Assembly (NCBI GenBank): GCA_037039685.1
Contig: JAWNGF010000013.1
Span: forward strand, 1,137,001 to 1,201,000
Reading direction: 5' to 3'
Length of the DNA stretch: 64,000 nucleotides
DNA from: Ceratobasidium sp. AG-K
Taxonomy: Eukaryota; Basidiomycota; Agaricomycetes; Cantharellales; Ceratobasidiaceae
This document shows positions 23,486-34,301 of the stretch, in pieces. Position 1 is the stretch's first letter. The number at the start of each line of letters is the position of its first letter. The notes below the pieces were generated by a model. That model ran no database searches. It was not told the DNA's origin and saw only the letters and a program-made list of their open reading frames with translations. A program made the translations under genes and the position numbers.

Positions 23486-23967
23486 CTACTCCCAAATCCT
23501 GTACAACTGGCTAACTCCCGATGCGCCGACGAAAAAGTTGACCTGGTATGGGTAAAAGGCACGCGATTGGTTTCTGGAAGCATGATATGGGCAAGGTACG
23601 TACCGCGGCAAGGCTGTAGTTCACCGGAGTAATAACGAGAGAGTATCGCACCCAGATGAAGCCAGTGGCAGCAAGAGCTGATAGTGCCGAGAAGCTTAAC
23701 AGGGCCAGAACGGCGGAAACCCTCGACCACTCACCAACGTTCTGCGACAGGGAGAGCTTATCCGCAGGCCGCGACAAGTCCTTCAATCCAGCACCCACGA
23801 GGCACCATTTCATTAGAGGAGCCCAAAAGAAGACTGTCTTTGGACCTAGAAAACGTCAAGTCGCGTGAGACGTGACGGCGTGAGATGAGTCAATGGGACG
23901 TGCCAGCAGGGTGGTTTAGAAACCTTTGGAATTTCGTCGCCGTCACGGCTGTCGCTTGTCCAGACAT
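23486..23967 (-). CDS. MPC2: mitochondrial pyruvate carrier subunit 2
   Basis: Exons 23967-23904, 23845-23735, 23677-23604 and 23542-23486 (TAG) give 101 residues. The sequence shows the MPC hallmarks: FLNHPAGPKTVFFWAP, MKWCLVGAGLKDLSRPADKL, ATGFIWVRYSLVITPVNYSL and a C-terminal VNFFVGASGVSQLYRIW. MPC2 pairs with MPC1 in the mitochondrial inner membrane to import pyruvate. Frame continuity across intron 1 requires a GC donor (GCACGT at 23903) with acceptor CTAG, because the HPAG-PKTV join fails with any GT nearby. It is transcribed divergently from the thioesterase gene, with 163 bp between the start codons. Confidence 0.92.
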
Positions 23968-24130
23968 GGCGTATATGAGCGGTGGTTTATCAATTAAATA
24001 TTGACGTTGTTGGCGATTTGGGAATACGCCGAGGGAGGAGGGCAAGAGTCAAAAGCCTGGGGCGATCGATTACGTGATCGGCCCGTGCTTGGCCGTTCGG
24101 CGCTACCCCATCAAGCTCCAGTTCGCGACC
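23968..24130. promoter_or_regulatory. short bidirectional promoter region, MPC2/PPT1
   Basis: Only 163 bases separate the two divergent start codons, so both promoters and 5' leaders must share this stretch. I see no clear TATA box. Confidence 0.5.
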
Positions 24131-25448
24131 ATGACCGTGATCCCAAGGCTTGTCTTGCTTACGATCGCCTTGACTCCGCTATGCACCGCGTTGTCCATCA
24201 CCAAGAACTTGTTGAAACTGAAGCTCGATGAGACTCACACCGACTTGCGAACCAATGTCCAACAACCTTCCGGCAAAACACCGCATCCTCTGGTCCTGTG
24301 GCATGGTCTAGGCGACTCGGCTCATGTGGGTTCGAACATCTGCACCTTCTCTCAGTTATGTTTATATGGCTTACCCCATTACCCAGTCCCAGGGGATGAC
24401 CGAGTTTGCTGAGCTCATTCAAGAGGTTCATCCTGGCATCTTTGTTTACTCGATCTCTCTGTTCGACGACACAAGCGCCGACCAAAAGGCCGGCTGGGTT
24501 AGTCCCATACAATATTCCCCCTGTATATGTTAACTGATATTGGTCTTTAGTTTGGGGAAGTAAACTCTCAAATCGAAATTGTTGCGAAGGAACTGAGAAC
24601 TATCCCCGAGCTCTCGGAAGGATTTGACGCAATTGGGTTCTCACAAGGCAAGTCAAGGACTCTTTGCAAACCCAATAATCTAATACTAGTATAGGCGGCC
24701 AGTTCCTCCGAGCCTACGTTGAACGATACAACCACCCGCCCGTACGCTCGCTCCTCACATTCGGATCCCAACACATGGGAATAAGCGACCTTCCAGGGTG
24801 CAAACCAGGCGATTTCTTCTGCTGGCTCGCTCGGTAAGTACCCAACCACAGTTCCCCCAACCGCCACTCATAACTCCGCAGCAACACCGCCCTCCGTGGA
24901 ATGTACACAGATTACGCCCAAACACACCTTGTCCAAGCGCAGTACTTTCGCGACCCACGCAACGCACACGACCTCCAATCATATCTCGTCGCTAATACGT
25001 TCTTGGCTGATATCAATGGCGAGGTGCCTGAGCTTGCTCCGAGGCGATACAAGAAAAACTTGGCGAGCCTACACGCGCTTGTTTTGGTCCTGTTTAGCGA
25101 GGACAAGACGGTTGTTCCAAAGGAGAGCGGATGGTTCAGCTCGTACAAACCGGTGAATTTGAGCGATCCCGATGCAGTGAGTGTATTCCTCGAGTACTAC
25201 TAGTTTCATTTACGAATTAGGACAACTAGATTAAAGAGGACGAGGAAATTATTCCTTTGCGTCAACAACCAATTTACACGAATGATGCGATTGGATTGCG
25301 AACCCTCGACCAAGCCAACCGTATCCATTTAGTGACCTGTGAGGGTGCCCACATGAGAATTTCTGACGAATGTTGGAAGCCTCTTGTTCTCAAGTTTTGC
25401 GGTGACCAACGAGGGGAGGATGCGATGCCGGGCTTGATGTTCCAGTAA
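24131..25448 (+). CDS. PPT1: palmitoyl-protein thioesterase
   Basis: Exons 24131-24325, 24387-24497, 24551-24647, 24695-24833, 24882-25176 and 25230-25448, all phases consistent. A signal peptide is evident (RLVLLTIALTPLCTALS). Family motifs: PLVLWHGLGDS, VHPGIFVYSI, catalytic serine in GFSQGG (about residue 133), LTFGSQHMGISDLPGC, and the histidine in CEGAHMRIS. The enzyme removes fatty acyl groups from cysteines of proteins in the lysosome or vacuole. The intron splitting the catalytic GFSQG-G site (24648-24694) begins GCAAGT, a textbook GC-AG intron. Full length and complete by comparison with the family. Confidence 0.92.
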
Positions 25449-25639
25449 CAGCTCCTGGGAGCTGGATTCCAAGGGAGGACATTATGACGTGTGTACGATA
25501 CCAGTGTTGCTATCCGTGTATGTGATCTACGATTATTTGTGACCAATATATACATTTCTAGGTCAAACCACAAGTAAAAGTTTATCCCACAGTCATATTT
25601 GAATAGGAAATTTGGAGCTCCAAGGAACCACCTCAACTC

Positions 25640-27940
25640 ATGAAGTTTGTATCGAGCTTCCCACACTGTTCAGTGCACACCATACTATTCTACGCCATTC
25701 TTGGGACATGGCTCGGAGGATTCAGTACGGTAAAGTCAGCATGGCTAGCCGGCACACACATCAGCCACAAGTCCAAGACGTTTCTGGTATATAATCAACT
25801 CACATATACGCCCGGTTCACATCCTCTAGGCACTCTAATGCAACCTAATATTGTGGGCGTCAGCGTAGCGCAACGAGAAGAAATCAGGACACTCGCCTGA
25901 ATTGCTTCCGACACATTATGTACAACTTCAAACGGTGTCTCTTTCGGAAATTGTACGTCTGCTTCGCATACGAGTTCTGTGCCTGCGTGGTACACTTCCA
26001 GATATGATACTCGGGGCATTGTGAACCGAGTGATGAGGTAGAGCATTCTGATATTGAGAATTAGGTAGGCTATAACCTGGCTGAAATGACGCACCTCCGG
26101 TACTCGTCCACATCAGCGGAACGACCACTCAACCTAGTGGAAGCAAACCTCTTTATTATATTGATTGAATCCCACGAGCATAGGCTTACTGTCTAAAATT
26201 GAGCATCAGAGTCTCGGTCCATTCGATAATGACTAGAATAGGATATTGTAAGTTCAATGCATACATGTGGCATTCATGCGGGATTGATACTAACTATAGA
26301 GAGACAGGACGATACCACCGAGTGGGTCCAACCAAGGTAGATGTAGCGCGCTTCCTACTCCCTGATTCCGTGATGGGTATTATAGCGGTTAGAGCGAAAC
26401 TGGGTTGTGTGAGCTTACTGGGAATATTACTGAGAAGGTCGTAAAGAAGACGTCGTCTGGGTAGGTAAACGTTGAGTCCAAGTGATGCTGTTCGGGCTTT
26501 CAAAAATTTACTTTTGTTATCCTAAGGCGAACCCCACGATCAGCCTATAAGAGCAATGGTAGATACGGCTAAATACGAACCTGCGCGAGTGCCTGTACAC
26601 CACTGGACTTGATTCGAGCCGAGAGCTGCCAACTTTAGCGTGCATTAGCTTGGAGTGAGGCAACCTCATGCGTTCCCGAGGCTTACGCCACAGCTTTGGT
26701 TACAATCGTAACTCCCATGATGATCATAGTCGTTCGATCAAGAACAAAATCTTCGTTGGCACCATTCATAAGTCGCTTAACGCCCTCGACGCCTAAGCTG
26801 GGGCCTCAGAATAGATCAAGGAAAGCTCAAGGGCACACTAACCAACTTGCAAGAACATAGCAATCATGAAGACTTGACGTAGGTCAAAGCTATCAACCTT
26901 GGGTAGAGGACTCAGCGTAATTCAGACGCACCAGAAAATATCACGACGCCTAGGGGTTCCATTCTCTGTTTTCCCGTGGCTAGGTAGAAGTCAGACAGAA
27001 GGTGGGTTTCGTGCCAAGAGCATGACCTACGGTACTGAAGATCTTGTTTCTCAGTACCGAGCCTCCGAATTTATCAGACCACATACCTTCTCCTTTCCCT
27101 CATTTCCATTTGTTTTGGAGCGAGCAATCACACTAAGGCCACAAATCCCAAGTGAGCGAATTTCACGAGCGCACTTGAAGTAAACTCTGAAGGCCGTACA
27201 TTGAGGTCCAGATGACAATAACCGTGCTCAAAAAGTCCTGCGAATTTCTATCAGTTAAAAGTTAAATTCCAATCCGCAGTCGACACACCATAAAACTGTC
27301 CACGAAAGATGCCCAAATCGAGACCGACCCTGAAAGAAGGACCGCGACACCCTTTCCTATTCGGAAGTGAGTCGGGTTTCTTGTGACAAGCAGTGAGAGC
27401 AAGGCGGACCAGACAACAACAGAACATTCAGAGCAAAGTTCAAGTTGATTGCGAGCGAAACCAGCCTAATAGAACAACCATTAGTGTCAAGATGGCCTCA
27501 CGCAGGGGAAAACGCACCGTGCTTTGTTCTTGTCCCTTTTTGAACCCTCGGTGAGCAAAAGCTGGGTGCTCTCCGTAGGGTGCTCAAACGAATGCAGGAC
27601 ATGATGAACCAGCTCTCCCGAAAGTAACTCATCAACCTCGGCATATTTCGCTAACGTCTGGTTCTGTTTGTCGTAAAACTCTCGAACCTTCGCACAAAGA
27701 TATCCGTGCGTTAATTGCGGATTAACACACATGCCAAGCACTCACAGCTCTATTCTTAATTTTAGCGAGCTCCTCACTGGGTTTTGTATATAGCTCAGCC
27801 AAAGATGGGTGCGGAACTTCGAATACATTCTTGCAATGCCCGGCTTCCGGATCCCCTAGTAGACTAACCGTTCTCCGCGACACTGCTCGTTCGAATTGAG
27901 ACTGGGCACTTGGCGACGGAATCATCCCCAACGAAGCCAT
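25640..27940 (-). CDS. cation diffusion facilitator (CDF) family transporter
   Basis: Many short exons on the minus strand. Well supported: 27940-27746, 27687-27518, 27465-27410, 27356-27289, then about ten more down to 25844-25804. Family segments in order: VREFYDKQNQTLAKYAEVDELL; INLNFALNVLLL; GSVSIWASFVDSFMDFLSTV with the DxxxD metal site; KQRMEPLGVVIFS; VFMIAMFLQVGVEGVKRLM; RIKSSGVQALAQ; DVFFTTFSVIFP; WLDPLGGIVLSLY; and the cytosolic domain RFTMPRVSYLEVYHAGTEL...VHNVSEAIQ, VALECLEDVNRAY. CDFs export Zn, Mn or Fe from the cytosol; substrate is not readable here. One acceptor (before GKQRM) and the last exon near 25640 could not be fitted exactly, and a 7-nt exon seems required, so partial decay is possible. 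Intron 25896-25845 is GC-AG. Confidence 0.7.
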
Positions 27941-28749
27941 GACGGAGATGTTGCGTCCACAACTCGAGGAAGAGAAAAGGGTACGAATGATACAAGGGTC
28001 TTGTCATACATGGGCGGTATAAGTTCCAAGTGATGGGAGACAAACCTACCAAGAGGTTGCGGGTCGAGCCTAGGCGAGAGAACGCCAAGGTTCGAGGTCG
28101 GTTTGACCGAGGGTAGCGGCGTACAGCCCGTAACTAGGCTGGTGAACGCTGAATGTATCACCACTTGTCGATCAGAATACACAGGTCGTTGTAAGTCGTC
28201 GCGTGGCTATCACTCAGGGATTTTGACTGGGAGAAATATGAGAATGTGAACTCTGCAGTGTCTTCACAGTGTGGGCGCGACTGAGTGACAGGGAACGGGC
28301 TATGATCTCACCAGGGTCCATGTCATCCAGCAACCACAAACGCCAACGACACATTGCAGTTGCACGTGCCAATGACAAATTGCCGGATGCACGGGAGTTT
28401 GCATACACCGCTGCCCCAATTGCCCCCATTTTTCTGAGTAGAGGCGCTGTTCCGGATTCTTACCGGGCGCGTGACCGATATTTTCCTTGAGGGTCTTCTA
28501 GTTTCCAGCTTGGGGGTCATCAGGCTGGAATCAAGCTGGCGATAATATGAAATGAGGTTAGCACAGCAAATACTCAAGAGCAAAGCCGCCACACGGTTCG
28601 CGTTCGCGATATCCAGCATAGATAACAACGTTATTTGAGCAGCGTGGTGGAAGGCAGCTGAGATGAGTATTAGAACCCCTTGGAATAATTACATAGAACA
28701 TACCTTGGGTATGAAAACTGGCCGCTAGAAATATTTGGCTCAAAGGCTA
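27941..28749. other. upstream of CDF gene; repeat homologous to 32 kb block
   Basis: Contains the CDF promoter side. Bases about 28300-28402 are similar to 32050-32152 (shared AGCAAC-ACAAAC-CCAAC...GTGCCAA-G--AAATTGCCGG pattern), so this flank was duplicated with part of the CDF gene. No other gene is seen. Confidence 0.45.
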
Positions 28750-29384
28750 TACACTGCCACGAAAATTGATTGCACCACGTGACCGCAAATCGTTCATCCG
28801 CCCAAGCTGGCTGAACTACGAGGACTGGGAGCATGAAAATATTACTGTAGATACATATATAGTATACAATTATGATGGATAAAACACAAACCGAATCGAC
28901 TGGGAAAATACGGAGATATGGCTGAACAAAGTTTGGAGCTGGTGCAATCATTTTTCTTGTCGGGAGCAGCAAGACAAGAGCCAGAAGGTCACCGGGATAA
29001 AACCCGAACCAAAATTATTATGAAATGTCGAATCTATGCTGTAGAGTAGAGTAACAAAATCATACACATTGTGCAAGCCATTACGCAGTCTCAGAGGCTA
29101 TATGAGTCCAAGAAGGCTGAACCATTATCCGAGAGATAGTTCACTAAACACTAGGAATGAAGAAACACTTCATTAGGAGGAATGGTTTGTGGACCCACAC
29201 AGATTCTCAAAACCAGGTACAGATCTTGTTTGAGGCTCTGCCTCACCCGGGATAGGGGAACCACTGGTTTTCGATAAAACTTGTCGAAATTGTATGCGCG
29301 TTTGCGCACCAGAAAGCGCAACGAATCCAACAAGATTTGGTACAATGGTGCGTCGCATGTACGAGGATCTATGTGCCAAGTTTC
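28750..29384 (+). repeat. left arm of a 635-bp inverted repeat
   Basis: This arm is the reverse complement of 29536-30170, identical wherever I compared them (including about 200 bases around 28981-29180 against 29740-29940). Outer end reads TACACTGCCACGAAAATTG. It shows no convincing coding sequence; open frames in it appear mirrored in the other arm. Confidence 0.9.
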
Positions 29385-29535
29385 AGGTTGATAGCTTCAA
29401 AACTAAGGGTGCATCATATCAGACAGATCAAGAATCTGGCCCAAGAGATTAATTTGACTATCAATTTCATAGCGAGCTTGATATCATCCCATTTGATTCC
29501 CTATGAATTACTCTTAGTTTTAGAGCAATCAATCC
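29385..29535. other. 151-bp spacer of the inverted repeat
   Basis: Spacer between the arms. Its two ends continue the inverted match imperfectly for about 30 bases (both carry a CTAAAACTAAG-like motif in opposite sense), then diverge. Confidence 0.7.
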
Positions 29536-30170
29536 GAAACTTGGCACATAGATCCTCGTACATGCGACGCACCATTGTACCAAATCTTGTTGGATTCGTT
29601 GCGCTTTCTGGTGCGCAAACGCGCATACAATTTCGACAAGTTTTATCGAAAACCAGTGGTTCCCCTATCCCGGGTGAGGCAGAGCCTCAAACAAGATCTG
29701 TACCTGGTTTTGAGAATCTGTGTGGGTCCACAAACCATTCCTCCTAATGAAGTGTTTCTTCATTCCTAGTGTTTAGTGAACTATCTCTCGGATAATGGTT
29801 CAGCCTTCTTGGACTCATATAGCCTCTGAGACTGCGTAATGGCTTGCACAATGTGTATGATTTTGTTACTCTACTCTACAGCATAGATTCGACATTTCAT
29901 AATAATTTTGGTTCGGGTTTTATCCCGGTGACCTTCTGGCTCTTGTCTTGCTGCTCCCGACAAGAAAAATGATTGCACCAGCTCCAAACTTTGTTCAGCC
30001 ATATCTCCGTATTTTCCCAGTCGATTCGGTTTGTGTTTTATCCATCATAATTGTATACTATATATGTATCTACAGTAATATTTTCATGCTCCCAGTCCTC
30101 GTAGTTCAGCCAGCTTGGGCGGATGAACGATTTGCGGTCACGTGGTGCAATCAATTTTCGTGGCAGTGTA
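29536..30170 (-). repeat. right arm of a 635-bp inverted repeat
   Basis: Mirror copy of 28750-29384. It ends at 30170, about 80 bases before the NACHT-WD40 remnant becomes readable. Confidence 0.9.
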
Positions 30171-30248
30171 GGTATGAACGGATGAATGTATCTCAAGGAA
30201 AATTGGCCAAGTGGATATTGGCTCAGGATGACGCAACCATTACTCTAA

Positions 30249-31034
30249 CGCTGCCCCGGTTCGATTCGTACCGGGGAATCGGTCGTCGAGCCATTCAAAG
30301 GCCACACCAGCCACATCGCGTCCATCGCGTTCTCACCCAGCGGCACTCGCATCGTCTCTGGCTCGTCCGACAACACTGTCCTACTGTGGGACGCCAACGA
30401 GGGTATCGCACTCTGGACGTCCCAAGCTCATACCAATTTTGTCCTCTGCGTGGCGTTTTCACCCGATGGGACGCGAGTAGTGTCCAGCTCGAGAGACAAA
30501 ACGATCCTTGTGTTGGACGCGGGTGACGGTGCGGTGCTGCATGGTCCATTCACAGGTCATACCCACTCGGTCCACTCCGTCGCATTCTCGCCCGATGGGA
30601 CATGCCTCGTTTCTGGCTCTGAGGATCAAACGGTGCGCGTGTGGGACGTGCAGAGCAGCGAGGTGGTGGTTGGTCCGCTCAAGGGTCACACCCGGAGGGT
30701 TTTGTCTGCCGCGTTCTCTTTCGACGGTACGCGTATTATATCTGGCTCGACTGACCGCACGATTCGGTTCTGGGACGTAGCCGCCGCCAGCTGACCCGAT
30801 GGCACACCATTTGACGGTTGGACTTTTGACCACGATGGCTGGTTGATCAACTCGCAGCTGCGGCGGTTGTTCTGGGTGCCACCCGACCTGCGCGACGGGT
30901 TCTGGTTCCCTACTCCCTCGAACCCCCTAGTCTCCAATGCCCGGAGTACGACCCGCGTTGACCATACCACGCTACTGGGAGCCAGGTGGCATGAGTGCTA
31001 TAACGTGTCGTCAGCTCGGTTCCGTCCTGGTTAG
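30249..31034 (+). pseudogene. C-terminal remnant of a NACHT-WD40 (NLR-like) gene
   Basis: One frame encodes four WD40 repeats (HIASIAFSPSGTRIVSGSSD, FVLCVAFSPDGTRVVSSSRD, SVHSVAFSPDGTCLVSGSED, VLSAAFSFDGTRIISGSTD) and then, after an in-frame TGA at 30792, the C-terminal cap usual for basidiomycete NACHT-WD40 proteins (WTFDHDGWLINSQLRRLFWV, WHECYNVS). The 5' side is lost: a TAA sits at 30246 and the inverted-repeat arm ends at 30170. Such proteins are fungal NLR-like sensors (HET-E/NWD type), with the WD40 part binding ligand. Truncation plus the nonsense codon make this a remnant. Confidence 0.8.
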
Positions 31035-31849
31035 CTCACACTCCCATCCCTGTAGCCTATACTGTACCACTGCTTTTCCACTGCCTCCCCGCTGTGCCTC
31101 TATTATTCAAGTATGTATTATAGCACCATCACACATTTACATGTACTATGTTCAATCTCCGCAACTTTAGCCTTTTGATGCTTGTGTCGAGGCGTGGCTG
31201 CCATAGGATTTCGCCGGCTTCGATGCGGTCGTCGATCATTATACCTGGAAGCGCCGATCCTCATCCCGCGGTCTCCATTACCAGGGATTACACCATTTTC
31301 GACAATCCATCAGAGCCTGTTGAGATATGCCCCCGGAATGGGCTCTCCCATGTACCTCATCCGATACGAAGCACTTGTGTTCCTGCTCTAGTTCGTTGTG
31401 GACTACTCGTTTATATGTGCACCGGGGACTGAGCGGCCGTCAAAGTACCCATTCAGTCGAGGATTGTCATCCCATTTGTTCCGTGTGGCACAGGACTGAC
31501 AACCAGCCATTTTATCAGCCTTTCGTATCTGGCTGATGAAACTTGTTCGGGAATGCGAGTTTCAGCGCACGAGTGCAATCCTACACTCAACTTTGTTGTA
31601 CATACGACCTGGCCACCCACTGCAAATTGGAGAAAACGCTATAACCCTGGCTACTGGCAATGGCTGCATAGAAGTGAGTTGCCCCCCCATCGAACCAGAA
31701 TCGGGCAGCACTATGCATACTGACCACCCGTTGGTCATGAAGTCACAGGAGTCAAGTTCCTAAAAGTGTATTTGGACGAAATTCCTTTGGTCTTCGTTAC
31801 TTTACCCGAGGATGCAAAATAATAGCAGGAAGTGTGGGTGCATCATATG
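31035..31849. other. gene-poor stretch
   Basis: 3' flank of the WD40 remnant. Short open frames only, no recognised motif. Confidence 0.4.
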
Positions 31850-32152
31850 TGCAGAGACCATCAACTTGAACATGATACGCTCCTCTTCGTGGGGTGCCTA
31901 AACGCAGGACATAATAAACCCGTTCTCCAGGTAGTAATCCATCGACCTCGGCATGTTTCCCCGGTGCCTGGTTTTGCTTGTCATAAGACGCTTGACCCTT
32001 TTCGGGAAATTTTTTCACCTCCGTTGTTCTCCAAGAACGCAACAGCCGACAAGCCATGATAGAACCAAGTCCCACGTCAACTAGCAACGACAAACACCAA
32101 CAATACCGTACATTGTGGTCGCGTGTGCCAACGTCAAATTGCCGGGGCGTAC
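31850..32152 (-). pseudogene. decayed duplicate of the CDF gene 5' part
   Basis: The minus-strand reading SYDKQNQAPGKHAEVDGLLP matches FYDKQNQTLAKYAEVDELLS of the CDF gene at 27.6 kb, and the adjoining 32050-32152 matches that gene's upstream flank at about 28300-28402. Only this N-terminal part is present, without the membrane domain, so it is a partial duplicate that has decayed. Same orientation as the source. Confidence 0.6.
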
Positions 32153-32708
32153 GACTTAAGTTTAGCACCCTGTTAGAGCCAGCAGGGGCCAAGTGAACTT
32201 GGCTCGAAGTTAGGCTGTAAAGTTGGTTCTATAAGTGCATATAATCTAATATCTCATGATGGAAGAACCACTTAGCGGCTGGCTGGGAACCGGAAAGTCC
32301 ATTTCAGCCTGCATACATGCAGCCTTTCGATTGAACGCTAATCACTGGCGGCGAAAACTCACTATCCTCATATCCAACAATTGAAGAATTGATTCGGGAT
32401 TTTTTCGCTTGAGCCTAATGCGGGGATGATCGACAGAGCGACTCGCTTTGCGGATTCAGCCCGAGCCGACGCAGTCTTTCACGTGGTGGATCACCCACGC
32501 GTGCACCTACTCGAATCGGGAAATCAGGGTAGATCGTTTGTTCCGTAATACAAAAGATTGATGCTCCGTGATATTCACGCACGACCCTTGCTAGTTAAGA
32601 GGCCCTCGAGGGAGACAGAAACCGCTCGACTTCGATCAAAGCACTACGTTTACATTCTCTCACCGACCGCCCGTTGGTCTCAACGCCTCAACTGCTTCTC
32701 GCGGCGTG
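32153..32708. other. gene-poor stretch with a P-loop-like remnant
   Basis: Around 32270 the plus strand reads LSGWLGTGKSIS, similar to the NACHT P-loop (GxxGxGKS), followed by a stop. It could be a scrap of the same NACHT-WD40 family as at 30.2 kb, but it lies downstream, not upstream, of that WD40 part. Weak. Confidence 0.25.
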
Positions 32709-34301
32709 ATGGTGCTGGAACTGAATGAAGAGCTGGACTTGGAGAGCCTGTGTATTGCAAATGAGGCTACAAAATATCTAGCATGTGGGCTAGCCCCAAT
32801 AACCACTCAAGTATCATTATTGCTGACAACGAGCTCATAGTGGCATCATGTGCGTTCATGGCTTGTGAAACGATCTCAGCTTTACCAGGAGAGGCGAAAT
32901 ACGTCTGGAAGTCTCGCTGGTCCTTCGGACGAGTCATGTTTCATGCCAATCGCATATGGGGTCCATTGATGCTTGCGTGAGTTCATTAGCTAGTAACACG
33001 ACACTTAGTTGACTCGCTCGCTGGTCCATTTAGGGCATACGTACCAAGTAATTATACACGTCTTCCTGCGTCGTCAGACGGTATTAACTAAAGTATTTAA
33101 TAGCCGCATTCATGTATAACCTATCAGAGGAGGTGCGCTACCCATACCTGGTATTGATACTATAGCCGGCGTGTGGGCTGACTCTACTCTACGATAAAGG
33201 CGTAGGTCATTCTATTTTATACGGAATAACTTGGGAGGTGACAATAATGATAGCTGCCTGGCAGCTTGGCTATTCTATATCTACGGATCTATACTTGCGC
33301 AAGTGATTGTGGCTAGTGAGTTCAGTGATTAGATTGAGGCTATCACAAGCTAAGTATCGTAATTCGAACATATTAGGCGTATTGATTGCACGAATTTGGG
33401 CTATTTATGAGATGAAGTGAGTCACCGCGTATCAATAGAGTATGGAGCACAGTGGTTTACCAGTAATTTGTTGAAAGACCTTGGGTCCTAATGTAGTATC
33501 CGTTGGAATCCTCAAAGGCATATATCTCACGTTGCGTTGGCTGTAGCACAGTTTGTGTTGGATGCCTGGTTATCAGCTCCCCGTCTGTCATAATCCTTCA
33601 ACTACAGGCCAAGGTATACTTTTTTTTATTAAAAAATACATGTACATGAAGCTCATGAGGTCTTGCCCTAGACAAGTAACTTTTTGAAGAATCCCGGTAA
33701 GTATGTCGTTCATGTGTACGATGTCTTCTCATATTGGACACCAGCTCCTGAAATCATCTCAGGCTGCCCAACTAAACTCAACCCACTGGCATTTGTCCCT
33801 TACTTGCCCCCGTTCCTCAGCGAAACGATTCTCTTTGCAATGACAGTCTATAAGCCTTGGAAGATAAGCCGAACTCGAATAGCCACGCCGTTAATGACCA
33901 AACTCATACACAAGTACGCCTAACTATTTATTTCCGTTGTCTTCTTAAGTAAATTTGCATCACAGTGGTACTCAGTACTATTTGATCATCCTCGGCACTT
34001 TATTTCTCGTCGTAATTGGATCATTGTTTCCCCAGACGAATCACGCGGTTAACGGTTCAGGGTAAGCTTGGCGGGACAGATGTAGTACTACCCCGTGTAT
34101 TGACGACGCCTCAGTCTACTGACAGCTGTATGGTCAAGCATGTGCACCCGACTCATCTTGTCAGGTCGTTCGTGGTACGAGGACGCAAACTCAACGCCGG
34201 TGCCGCCTGAGCATGAGATGGATTCGCTTCCTCAAACGGAGTGGCGTAACATTAAGGGCTCAAGGAGAGCAGGGTCGAGTGCAGGTCACCCGAACGTTTA
34301 G
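32709..34301 (+). CDS. DUF6533 multispan membrane protein
   Basis: ATG at 32709; exons 32709-32784 and 32841-32976 are exact. Further exons with good family match run to 34301 (TAG), but the middle (33060-33700) is only partly mapped. Readable pieces in order: NEATKYLALASCAFMACETI, KYVWKSRWSFGRVMFHANRI, ILAQVIVASVLIARIWAIYEM, NPLAFVPYLPPFLSETILFA, QYYLIILGTLFLVVIGSLFP, LLTAVWSSMCTRLILSG and a soluble tail ending AGSSAGHPNV. This is the DUF6533 architecture, an integral membrane family expanded in Agaricomycetes, function unknown. Whether the central exons are all intact is not settled. Confidence 0.6.

Noticed and set aside
29337..30526. Long frames inside the inverted repeat
   Set aside because: They appear mirrored in both arms and run into unrelated sequence at the arm ends; no protein family resemblance.
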